NCBI GenBank assembly: GCA_965365465.1
Contig: CBDUBU010000023.1
Span: 1 to 25,216, forward strand
Length of the DNA stretch: 25,216 nucleotides
From: CBDUBU01 sp965365465
GTDB taxonomy: Bacteria > Bacteroidota > Rhodothermia > Rhodothermales > DASSAV01
Reading direction: 5' to 3'
Under the pieces are notes generated by a model, which was given only the letters and a program-made list of their open reading frames with translations, made no database searches and was not told the origin of the DNA. Below are positions 1 through 8,281 of this stretch, one piece after another; the stretch's first letter is position 1, and every line of letters begins with the position of its first letter. A program made the translations under genes and the position numbers.

Positions 1-473
1 GGCGGCAGGCGTCGGAGCTGTTGCCGGCTCGGCAGGTGCAGGCTGAGGCGCGGGTGCGCCGCGAAAGCTTGTCGGAGACGCTGAAGGTCACGGGCTGGAA
101 CCGGTATTTGCCGCCGGATGCCATGATGCCCCTTTACCGCGAGGCGGACGTAGGGCTTGCCCTTTTTGAGCCTTACCCCGGCTATATGGACACGATTCCA
201 ACCAAGTTTTACGAGTACCTCCATCACGGGCTGCCAATTCTCTGCTCCAATTTCCCGCGCTGGCGCCGCTTTATCGAGCGCCACGGGTGCGGCGCTGTTG
301 TCCCGGCAGACGATGCCGGCGCTGCCCTCCGGGTTCTTGCGCAGTGGGCAGAGGCTCCGGAGCATTACCGTGCCCTCTCTGCCGCTGCGTTGCAGGCGGC
401 GCCGTGCTACGAGTGGCGCCGCATGGAAGAGCGGTTGACGGGTCTGTACCAGCGCCTCATTGGGCCGCCGTAG
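1..473 (+). CDS. Family 4 glycosyltransferase, C-terminal part (5' end outside window)
   Basis: The frame is open from base 3 and has no start inside the window, so only the last ~157 residues are present. They form the C-terminal nucleotide-sugar-binding half of a GT-B fold glycosyltransferase. The segment ADVGLALFEPYPGY is followed by TKFYEYLHHGLPILCSN, which matches the conserved family 4 pattern in which a Glu before a small hydrophobic helix contacts the nucleotide-sugar donor. The C-terminal helix ends near the TAG stop at 471-473. The protein would act in the cytoplasm, transferring a sugar to a lipid-linked or other acceptor. Donor and acceptor cannot be read from this fragment. It is convergent with the PorU-like gene, with 9 bases between the two stops. 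The GT-B assignment is secure; substrate is unknown. Confidence 0.85.
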   Translation, partial: RQASELLPARQVQAEARVRRESLSETLKVTGWNRYLPPDAMMPLYREADVGLALFEPYPGYMDTIPTKFYEYLHHGLPILCSNFPRWRRFIERHGCGAVVPADDAGAALRVLAQWAEAPEHYRALSAAALQAAPCYEWRRMEERLTGLYQRLIGPP

Positions 474-482
474 GGCGCCGCG

Positions 483-3400
483 CTACCGGATGACCACCAG
501 CTTTTCGATGCCCGTCTGGTTGTTGACCGGGAGGGCATTGCCTTCCGCTTTCAGGTATACCTTGTACAGGTAAACACCGGTGGCGAGCAGGTCGCCGTCT
601 TCATCGCGGCCGTCCCAGGGCAGCTTGTTCCAGCCGATGCGCAACCCACCGCCTTCCAGCAGATAAGGCTCCTCGATCAGGTCGAATTCGCGCACCGGGC
701 GCCCGTTGACTGTGTAGAGCCGGATCCGGAAGTCCTCGATCAGCGAGGGGTCTGCGCCGCGCAACTGGAACGCGAACGTCGTGGCGCTGCTCATCGGGTT
801 GGGGTAAGGATAGAGCGTCTCCACATCAACGGCGGACTGGATCCGGAAATGAACCTGATAGCCCGGCGCCGGGTTGCCGGAGGCGTCCTGCGCGAAAACC
901 TGAAGCGTGTGGGTGGTGTCGCTTCCTCCCAGGTCCGGCGTAAAGCGCAGCCGCGCCCGGTTGTCGGGAGGCGTTGCCGGTTCAAACATGAGGTCCGGGC
1001 GGCTAAACGGAATGCTCGCGCCGTCCAGTTTTACCTGCACGACGGTCGTGTCTGCAAGCGGCAACCGTGCGTTGCGATCTTCAACAAAGATCTCGATGAC
1101 AGGCCGTGTGGATACGAAGGGCAGGGAGGGGTCGCGCAGGTTGGTGACCGGGTTCGGATCGTTTGGCAGTTGCTCGCCTTCCACCAGCACCTGCAAGCTT
1201 GGCGGGTCTGCATCCCGGCGCACGTAGAAGGCGCCGAGCGCCACGTTGTTGTACGTGAGCGTTTCGCGCAGGCCGGGCTGCACCGCCGAAACCGTCAGGC
1301 GCACGCGACCGTTGAGGCCGCGCGTCTCGATGGTCGCCGCCGCGGTGTGCGCCGAGTCAGGCGCCAGCGCAAGCACCGTATCGACGGCTGCTTCGCTGGT
1401 GCGGTTCGCGGCATCGGTGATGGAGAAGGTGATCACGGTTTTCTCTGCCGTCGTGCTGCCGAGATTTCGGAGCAGGATGGAAGCCGTGAGCGGCTCTCCT
1501 TCCAGAAGGCTGTCCGCGAGTTGAAGTGTGCCGGGGTCGAGAATCAGTTCAGGCACGGCGCGGTAGAGCACATGCCACTCCTGGAGTTGCGGCGTCGCAC
1601 GCTGCGACGGGTCGGCAACCGTGGCGCGCAAGCGCAGGGTAGGGTGTTCGGCGGCATCGATGCGGGAGAGGTCCGCCTGTTCCGGGGAGGTCAGGCCGGG
1701 CAGCAGGACGGTCTCTCCGTCTCCTGAAAGCACGTCGATGGCAATGCGGCTCGTCTCGTTCGGAAGATCTGTTTCCCATCCGAGGCTCGTCCATGCCTGC
1801 GCCGGCCCGATTACCGGCGAAAGGGTCTTGCCCTCCGGATAGGAGAAGAAGATCGACGTGTCCTGTATGATTTCGTTGATCTCTGGACGCTGTGGAGGCG
1901 CCACCCATTCGCGCGTTTCGGACGGCGCCCCCTTTCGCGCCATCATGATCCAGAGATGGCCGTAGCTCAGCGTATCGACGGCGGTGCTGCCGAGCGCCCT
2001 GAAAATATCTTTCACCCGATCCTGCATTACCGGGCCGCTCGTGTTGCCGAGGTGTCGCGTTCTCACGAAAACATAGTCGCCGTCCCGAATCAGCGCGGCT
2101 GCCGAATCGAGCCGCGCAAGGGCGCGGGTGGAATCCGTGTCCAGCGACTGTTCGAGGCTCTCCGGCATCCGATAGGTAGGATAGGAACCGGTCGCACGGA
2201 TAGCGCCCGTCTCGCCGTCAAGAACGAGGATGCCGAAGCCAAGCTGGTTGAACTCGTAGCGCTGCGCGTTTACCGTGAACTGACCCTTGTAAGAACCTGA
2301 GCCGCGCTCTGAGGAGGCGCTGACCTCCACCCGGTAGTCGCGGAACGCCCACCCGTCTTCTCCGTGTTGAAGAAAAGGATCCGGGGCATTTGCTTCGAAA
2401 AGTGCTCCCTGCTGGAGCCATCCCGTTCCGTCCAGGTCGGTGCGCACCGTGAACGAGGATGCCTGCCAGTTTTCCGGCTCGGCAGGATCGTCGATGCGCG
2501 CGCGCCAGTGGTAGGTGCGCCCGTCTTCCAGCGGCTGTGGAACGGTCCAGTCGGCATACGTTCCGGAGGCGCTGACGGCATAGGTCCTGGGGGCGGCGAA
2601 GGCGGAAGAAGTATCTATCTCCAGCACAATGCCGACCTCGGAACGGGTTGAACTGAGTCCGACCCGCAGGCGCGGCTGCAGCCTGTTCACGATGCCCTGC
2701 GGCTGGGGCGCAACGATGGCCATTCCGCTTGAAAAAACGACCTGATGCTTTGCGGCTTCGTTGTTCAGTTCGTTTTCTTCGACAAACTGGTTGGCCGGGT
2801 CGGCGCGCACCTGAAGTCGGTTGTCTCCTGTGTCTCCGTCGCCGAGCCGGACGAAAAACGTCGCATCGGCGCGGAGCGCGAAGGGCGGGATGCGCTGTGC
2901 ATAGGTGGCCTGGTCTCCAGTGGGGCTGGTGTGGACGAGCAGCACTTCCACGCTGTCGGCAGGCACGAGGCCCCGGTTTTCCAGACGCACCGTTGCCGTC
3001 ATCATGGAATCGGCGGGTGTCGGGGCAAGAGGCGCTACGGCGATCTGGTCCGGAGAAACATGGAAGTCGGGCGCTGTCGGCAGGTTCAGCCGGGTAGCAG
3101 GGTCGCCCAGCAGGGAGTATTGCAAAAGGTGCCGGATGGAAAGCTGGTCCTGATGGTTTGCTGCAAAACGTTCTTTCGCCAGCCGGGCGGCCACGCCGGC
3201 CGTGCGAAGCGTGTCCTGGAAAACTGCCCGGTGCAGTTGGTCGCTGAGCCATGTCGAGTGGACGATGGCGCCCCGATCCGAACTGCCCCAGTGGGCGATG
3301 GCTCCGTCGAGCGTCCCGACGACCAGTTGCTCGCCGTAAGAAGGCAGGTCTTTCACCTCGAACCGGCCTCCTGCAAAAGCCCCGGTGAGGCATCCGAGCG

Positions 3401-5354
3401 AGACGACGAAAGGCAGCCGTCCGGCGTTGTCGAACTGCTCGGGCGGGTCAGTGACGATCTCCCACGTCTGGGCGGCGGAGTGGCCGAAGTACGATAGCCA
3501 GGAGGCTCCCTCCCGAAGCGCCGCCCGGATCGAGTCCTGAAAGGTCGGGTCGAGCGGCTCAAAGGCCCGCTTGAAGAAATAGAGCGTGTCCATGCCGGAA
3601 GGAGGCGCGGCAGCCATGTTTCCCCAGGATAGGGTGGCTTCCTGCAGCGTCAGTTGCTGCTGGTCCGAACTGCCGCCGGCCAGCAGCAGCATACGTTTTT
3701 GCCATGATGCAATCGGCGCAGCTTCATAGTCCGTCAGCTTTTCCAGGAAGCGCACGCCGTCTTCATGGGTGCGCGCCGTGACGCGCCCCACCGCAAGCGC
3801 CTCCGTCCAGTCATTTTCGCCCTTCGTTTGCATGGCATACCAGCCGTCCGACGGGGCATAGCCGAAGGCCGGAACCTCCCACGGCGCGCGCGCCCTTGTG
3901 CTCCGTTCCGTATAGACCGGGTAGGGAGCGTCTCCCCAGAGCATCAGGAACCGGGGCGCCCGGCGCCAGCGCTGCGTCTGATGCATGAACCGGCGGATGG
4001 CAATCGGGGTCGGGCGTCCAGCGTCAAACTCGTCGAACACGTCCTGCACATCCACGACCATCGCGGCGAGGCCGTCGTGCGCTGACCGGTAGGCTGCCAG
4101 CATCTCCGCCGAGGGCGTGAGCATCGGCGTCGTCAGGATGATGTAGTCCGCCGCATTCTCTACCGAAGCCAGGTTGCTGCGCTGGTCTGCAAAAACAGCA
4201 TCAGGCGCGAGGATCTGGTCTTCCTGTACGGCCCAATACACGGCATCCGGGGAAGGAGCATCGGAAAACGCAGCCGTTCCCCCGTTGACGGGGACATTGA
4301 AAAACTTTCCATCTTCCGGATTCAGTACGAGAACCAGAGGCGCTATGTACCCCGTGAGTGCGTACGTGAAAGCCCCGGCCCCGGGCGCCCGGAACTGCTG
4401 TGCGCCGCCCGGCGCTTCGAGCGCTCGCACATACGAAACCTCGATCCAGTCCAGCAGCACGTGGTTGGGGTTGCCCCCGAACTCATTGTGCGAGATGACT
4501 TTGAGTTGCAGGGGAGCACCCTGCGGAATCTGGTCTTGTGGAAAGGCAGCTTCCAGCGTAGCAAACGTATAACCTGTCCAGTCAGCCTCGGCGATCTGCC
4601 GGAACACTCCGCCCTGAAGCTGCGCTTCGAGCGTGACCCGGTGCCGGGAAATGGTCTCGCTGCTGAGTTTTACCCGGACCCGCAGGCTGTCGCCGGAGGC
4701 AAGCAGGCCGGGAAGCGAAACCGGATACTGCTGTTCGATGGCTTGCGTGTTCTGGTGGCTGAAAAGCGTCCAGTAGTAACCTTCGCCCCGCGTGTAAAGC
4801 GGGTTGCCCGCGTCCTGAGAGTCTCCGTAGTAGTAGCGCTTGTCCTCCTCCAGATGAACGGTGTCGCGCGCGGCTGTGATCGTCGTGGCGCCGGATGCAG
4901 GGGTTGGTGTCTCGTACCGCAGGCCCGGCCTCCCACCCCAGGTGAGCCAGTAATATGTCGTGTCGGTATAGAGGCTTCGGAAGGCGCTGCTCTGAAGCAC
5001 AGGATCGCCGTTGTAGGCCCAGCGTTCGTCGTCTCCCCGGTTGCGGCGCCCCACAAAAAGGATCCCGTCTGTTTCCTGCATCGCTTCGGAGATTCCTTCG
5101 TAGCGCAAGGGAATTTCTTTCCCGTTCTCGAAAAGCTGAAGGGTCGCAGCATCTATGCTTTGCAGCGGGACGCCCGCCTGCACGAGATCTGCCCCTGTCA
5201 TTCGGTAGACGCCGTCCACCGTGACAGCCACCTTCACATAGGGCTGGTCCGGGTTATACCATTCATTTCCCGGCGCCGGCTGCCGGGCGCTCGCCGTACC
5301 CGTAACGAGCAGGAGGATCAGGAGCGAGGGCAATAGGCTTCGACAGGTAACCAT
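483..5354 (-). CDS. PorU2-like C25 (gingipain-family) cysteine peptidase, secreted, multidomain
   Basis: A 1,623-residue protein with a signal peptide (residues ~1-23, hydrophobic core LLPSLLILLLV, ending TASA/RQ). A beta-rich N-terminal region runs to ~400, and a C25 peptidase domain spans about 403-760. The C25 His-Cys pair is visible: His625 in SYFGHSAAQ and Cys655 in VSLGCLTGAF. The domain closes with LLGDPATRL, typical of the family. Two CARDB-like adhesive domains follow (around 765-880, with ENELNNEA, and 1345-1450, with TYNNVA). The last ~100 residues (YPYPNPMSSAT ... ATGVYLYKVYL ... KLVVIR) look like a FlgD-type Ig fold or type IX sorting domain. In Bacteroidota, PorU is the surface sortase of the type IX secretion system; proteins called PorU2 share the domain but their role is less clear. 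The ATG at 5354 precedes the signal peptide directly. It is separated by 135 bp from the glycosyltransferase upstream on the same strand. Peptidase family is secure; sortase function is inferred. Confidence 0.85.
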   Translation of the reverse strand: MVTCRSLLPSLLILLLVTGTASARQPAPGNEWYNPDQPYVKVAVTVDGVYRMTGADLVQAGVPLQSIDAATLQLFENGKEIPLRYEGISEAMQETDGILFVGRRNRGDDERWAYNGDPVLQSSAFRSLYTDTTYYWLTWGGRPGLRYETPTPASGATTITAARDTVHLEEDKRYYYGDSQDAGNPLYTRGEGYYWTLFSHQNTQAIEQQYPVSLPGLLASGDSLRVRVKLSSETISRHRVTLEAQLQGGVFRQIAEADWTGYTFATLEAAFPQDQIPQGAPLQLKVISHNEFGGNPNHVLLDWIEVSYVRALEAPGGAQQFRAPGAGAFTYALTGYIAPLVLVLNPEDGKFFNVPVNGGTAAFSDAPSPDAVYWAVQEDQILAPDAVFADQRSNLASVENAADYIILTTPMLTPSAEMLAAYRSAHDGLAAMVVDVQDVFDEFDAGRPTPIAIRRFMHQTQRWRRAPRFLMLWGDAPYPVYTERSTRARAPWEVPAFGYAPSDGWYAMQTKGENDWTEALAVGRVTARTHEDGVRFLEKLTDYEAAPIASWQKRMLLLAGGSSDQQQLTLQEATLSWGNMAAAPPSGMDTLYFFKRAFEPLDPTFQDSIRAALREGASWLSYFGHSAAQTWEIVTDPPEQFDNAGRLPFVVSLGCLTGAFAGGRFEVKDLPSYGEQLVVGTLDGAIAHWGSSDRGAIVHSTWLSDQLHRAVFQDTLRTAGVAARLAKERFAANHQDQLSIRHLLQYSLLGDPATRLNLPTAPDFHVSPDQIAVAPLAPTPADSMMTATVRLENRGLVPADSVEVLLVHTSPTGDQATYAQRIPPFALRADATFFVRLGDGDTGDNRLQVRADPANQFVEENELNNEAAKHQVVFSSGMAIVAPQPQGIVNRLQPRLRVGLSSTRSEVGIVLEIDTSSAFAAPRTYAVSASGTYADWTVPQPLEDGRTYHWRARIDDPAEPENWQASSFTVRTDLDGTGWLQQGALFEANAPDPFLQHGEDGWAFRDYRVEVSASSERGSGSYKGQFTVNAQRYEFNQLGFGILVLDGETGAIRATGSYPTYRMPESLEQSLDTDSTRALARLDSAAALIRDGDYVFVRTRHLGNTSGPVMQDRVKDIFRALGSTAVDTLSYGHLWIMMARKGAPSETREWVAPPQRPEINEIIQDTSIFFSYPEGKTLSPVIGPAQAWTSLGWETDLPNETSRIAIDVLSGDGETVLLPGLTSPEQADLSRIDAAEHPTLRLRATVADPSQRATPQLQEWHVLYRAVPELILDPGTLQLADSLLEGEPLTASILLRNLGSTTAEKTVITFSITDAANRTSEAAVDTVLALAPDSAHTAAATIETRGLNGRVRLTVSAVQPGLRETLTYNNVALGAFYVRRDADPPSLQVLVEGEQLPNDPNPVTNLRDPSLPFVSTRPVIEIFVEDRNARLPLADTTVVQVKLDGASIPFSRPDLMFEPATPPDNRARLRFTPDLGGSDTTHTLQVFAQDASGNPAPGYQVHFRIQSAVDVETLYPYPNPMSSATTFAFQLRGADPSLIEDFRIRLYTVNGRPVREFDLIEEPYLLEGGGLRIGWNKLPWDGRDEDGDLLATGVYLYKVYLKAEGNALPVNNQTGIEKLVVIR

Positions 5355-5489
5355 GAGATACGGGGAAGTGAAAAGCCGATGCAGTCAAATCGTGGAATAC
5401 TGGACCAGGAGCGCGGCGCGCGTCGAAAGCAGCAACAGGACAGGTCAACTCAAGAAATATGCCTGATTCGTGAGATCAATAAGCCCTTG

Positions 5490-6741
5490 TTATTTCTGCT
5501 TGTAGGCGGAAACAACCTCGGAATATAACGAAACGATCCGGTTAGACACGGCTTCTGCGCCGAATTTTCGAACAGTCTCGGCGCGAAGGGCCTCCGGATC
5601 GTACCGGTGGGACGTGCGGTAGAGCGTAGAGAGCGCCTCGGACAGCGCCGCCGGTGTTCGCTCAGTTGTAAGGAGGCCGGAGGTGGGGTTTATGATCTCG
5701 GCAGGCCCGCCCTGCGCGGTAGAGACGACAGGCAGGCCGGTTGCCATTGCCTCGATGAGGACGACCCCGAAGGTCTCATACGCCGAAGGCTGGACGAAAG
5801 CATGGGATGCCCGGAGGGCGCGGCGCATTTCCTCGCGGTTCAGGTATCCAGCGAGAAAGACCCGGGAAGCAATGCCCAGACGCTTTGCCAGCGCCTGCAG
5901 CCTGCCGCGCTCAGGCCCGTCTCCCGCCAGGATGAGTTCCACGTCCCCGCCGTTCGGGAATGCCCGCGCAAAGGCGTGCAGCAGCAGATCAAAGCCTTTC
6001 CAGGGATAGAACGCGCCGGCTGAAAAAAAGCGGAAAGGAGGCGCCGTGTGCGTTTGCGGCGAGAGCGTGAAAAAGCGTTCATTTACCAGGTTCGGGACGA
6101 CCTGGATCGCGCCGGCAGGGGCGTACCCCTGCTGCTCCAGTGTGTGCGCCAGCGCTCGGCTCACGGCGGCAATCCGCGTTGCCCCGGCAAACGCTGCCCG
6201 TGCAAGCGTTGCCTGCCGCGGAGAAAGGATGCTCCTGGCAAAGCCGCTGAAATGCTCGGTGAGCAGAAAAGGAATCTGGCAGCGGCGTTCCAGCCGCGCC
6301 GCCGCAACGCCTGCCCACAGGGCGCCGTGCGCGTGGATCAGGTCGGGCTGCCCGACCTGATCGATGTAGCGGTCGGCGAGGCGTATTGCTTGCCTGACGC
6401 GCTGGTGGATGCCCTCCGGCAGGCCTCGCAGCAGGTTCCAGCCATGCAGGCGGTACGTAGGGATGCCATTTTCAGCGGCAACCGTTTGCTGAAACCGGTT
6501 TTCGAGCAGGGCGCGTGGCAGCAGCGGGAAGTAGACGCACAGGAGCAGAAAGGCTCCGCAGGCTGCGGGCTTCCGGGTAGATCACCCCCAGCCGGATTCC
6601 TGCCGCTGCCAGCGCCTGAACCTGTTCCTGCAAAAAGATGCCGGAGACAGGGCTTGCCGCGCTCGGATACCACGAAGGAATTACCAGCGCGTGCAGGCTG
6701 GAGCGATGCGCTTGTGGCGATGCCTTGCCGGGAGCAGGCAT
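5490..6741 (-). pseudogene. Family 4 glycosyltransferase, interrupted by a one-base frameshift
   Basis: The gene reads in two frames. The N-terminal part starts at ATG 6741 and encodes LHALVIPSWYPSAASPVSG and GIRLGVIYPEARSLRSL before going out of frame; that frame stops at 6472. The rest is in another frame, open from 6581 to the stop at 5490: ENGIPTYRLHGWN, PDLIHAHGALWAG, LLTEHFSGF, then the donor-binding half with FFSAGAFYPWKG, LAGDGPERG and SAYETFGVVLIEAMATGLPVV (EX7E-type Glu). Both parts together give one complete GT-B enzyme of about 417 residues. The span is 1,252 bases, 417 codons plus one, as expected for a single inserted base. The switch most likely lies near 6545-6560. The ATG follows the TGA of the dehydratase gene with no gap, which suggests coupling. 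It could be a true pseudogene, a sequencing error or, less likely, a +1 frameshifting site. A second translated start (GTG 6164) would give only a C-terminal fragment. Confidence 0.85.
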
Positions 6742-8256
6742 TCAGGTTCTCGCCTCCGTCTCGGCTCCTATCGCCGGTTGCAGCAGCGCCTTCCGAAGTG
6801 TTTCCGCTTCGTAGTTCCGGCACAGTTCCTTGAGCGCGGCAAGGTGGGCATCGAGTTCGGCGCGGCTGTAAGGAGCCTGGCTCCTGATCCCGATGATGCG
6901 TTTGTGGCCTGTCGGAACAGGGGATTCGCTCTCCTCCCAGAGTTTCTCCCGGAGTTTCTCTCCCGGACGGACCCCCGTGTACCGGATTTCGATGGAATGC
7001 CCTCCGGAGTCGCCTGTCCGGGCAATCAGGGACTCCGCCAGTTCCCGGATGCGCACCGGCTCGCCCATGTCGAGGATGTAAACCGGGGCCTCGTCGAGCA
7101 GGACGGTCTGAAGAATCAGGCGGCACGCTTCCTCGTCGCTCATGAAATACCGCTCCATGTCCGGGTGTGTCAGGAGAACCGGCCCGCCGCAGGCGATCTG
7201 TTCCTGCAGGATAGGCGTCAGGCTGCCCTGCGAGCCGAATACGTTTCCGAAGCGCACGACTTTGCGCTGCACGTCCGAACCGGCTGCGCGTGTGTACCAT
7301 TCCGCCAGCCGCTTGGTGGCGCCGAGCACCCCGGCCGGTTCCACAGCTTTGTCGGTCGAGATCAGGACGAACTGCTCGCTCTGATAGGCCGCGCAAAGCT
7401 GGAGCAGTTCTACGGTCGTCAGTGTGTTGTTGCGAAAAGCCTCTACCGGGTGCCGTTCCATGAGCGGCACGTGTTTGTAGGCAGCGGCGTGAAAGACCAC
7501 GTCCGGGCGGAAGCTGGAAAAGATGGTCTGCATCACCTCCCGGTCGCGCACATCGCCGATTCGGAAAACCAGTTCAGTCCGGCCGGCTTGCCGGAGCATG
7601 TTTTCCAGTTGAAAAAGGTTGTATTCGCTGATATCGACAAGGACGAGCCGGAAGGGCTGGAGCGCCGCGATCTGGCGCGAGAGTTCGGAGCCGATGGAGC
7701 CTCCGGCGCCGGTGACGAGCATCGTGCGGCTCGAAAAATAATCCCGGAGCGCTGCCGTGTCGATTTCGAGGGGCGCACGCGGAAGCACGTCCTGGATGCG
7801 AATTGCCGGTGTAGGAGAAGGCAGCGCAGCCTCCGGGCGCACCCACTCATACGCCTGCCGTATGAGGGCCCGCAGTCCGAGAACGCCCACCAGGGACAGC
7901 AGTGCATGTACCGTGGTGACGCTGCGGGGCGGCATACGATCCGGAACCGTCAGGTACGTCAAGGTTACCGAGATCGTCCATGCAACGAGCATACTCACCG
8001 AGACCCGTAAGAACTCGCGCAGATGCATTGATTGCGGCTGCATACGATAAAGACCGCTGCCGATGAGTGCAACGGCGAAAACCGCCATCGTGATCGGCAG
8101 GCCCGCGCCCAGGTCGGTCGTATGCGGCAAAAGAATCCACGCGCTCAGGCGCGCCTTTAAGGCGCCGACAAAGGCTGCGTACAAAATCAGCAGGTCGGCC
8201 GGGAAAAGCACGAACGCAGTAAGTGAGGTCCCGGATTTCCCAGAGTGGGGCAACAT
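6742..8256 (-). CDS. Membrane-anchored UDP-sugar 4,6-dehydratase, PglF/WbpM/CapD family (short form)
   Basis: A 504-residue protein. Four hydrophobic segments (about 15-35, 53-70, 83-103, 113-130) form the membrane anchor. The extended-SDR domain starts with the Rossmann motif GAGGSIGS (183-190) and continues with HAAAYKHVPLME, STDKAVEP, GATKRLAEW and FGNVFGSQGS. These enzymes dehydrate UDP-GlcNAc to a UDP-4-keto-6-deoxy sugar at the inner face of the membrane. Two oddities are seen. Family members of this type usually have ~600-650 residues because a separate nucleotide-binding domain lies between anchor and catalytic domain; here it is missing. The active-site position that is Tyr in inverting enzymes (FlaA1/PseB) and Met in WbpM/PglF is Leu311, with Lys315 kept (LGATK). 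The sequence therefore resembles the retaining, PglF-type group. The gene lies 25 bp after the FemAB-like gene, and its TGA abuts the ATG of the glycosyltransferase. The sugar product is inferred. Confidence 0.88.
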   Translation of the reverse strand: MLPHSGKSGTSLTAFVLFPADLLILYAAFVGALKARLSAWILLPHTTDLGAGLPITMAVFAVALIGSGLYRMQPQSMHLREFLRVSVSMLVAWTISVTLTYLTVPDRMPPRSVTTVHALLSLVGVLGLRALIRQAYEWVRPEAALPSPTPAIRIQDVLPRAPLEIDTAALRDYFSSRTMLVTGAGGSIGSELSRQIAALQPFRLVLVDISEYNLFQLENMLRQAGRTELVFRIGDVRDREVMQTIFSSFRPDVVFHAAAYKHVPLMERHPVEAFRNNTLTTVELLQLCAAYQSEQFVLISTDKAVEPAGVLGATKRLAEWYTRAAGSDVQRKVVRFGNVFGSQGSLTPILQEQIACGGPVLLTHPDMERYFMSDEEACRLILQTVLLDEAPVYILDMGEPVRIRELAESLIARTGDSGGHSIEIRYTGVRPGEKLREKLWEESESPVPTGHKRIIGIRSQAPYSRAELDAHLAALKELCRNYEAETLRKALLQPAIGAETEART

Positions 8257-8281
8257 CAGTGTGTTTAGCCTGTAGGTTCAG

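Noticed and set aside
849..5336. Several long open frames antisense to the PorU-like gene (for example 849-1727 +, 2218-3393 in another minus frame, 4461-5336 +)
   Set aside because: They lie fully inside a gene with a clear signal peptide, catalytic residues and domains; they are rich in Arg, Cys and Gly, show no family motif, and are expected in GC-rich DNA.
5355..5489. A TTGAC box upstream of the PorU-like gene (minus strand) as a -35 element
   Set aside because: No acceptable -10 sequence lies 16-18 bp downstream, so I did not call a promoter.
6338..7396. Third minus frame 6338-7396
   Set aside because: It overlaps both the dehydratase and the frameshifted glycosyltransferase, and its Arg-rich translation has no motifs; the conserved protein segments are in the other two frames.
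6048..8010. Open frames 6048-6833 + and 6691-8010 + opposite the glycosyltransferase and dehydratase genes
   Set aside because: They are the complement of conserved coding DNA and show no recognisable motifs of their own.
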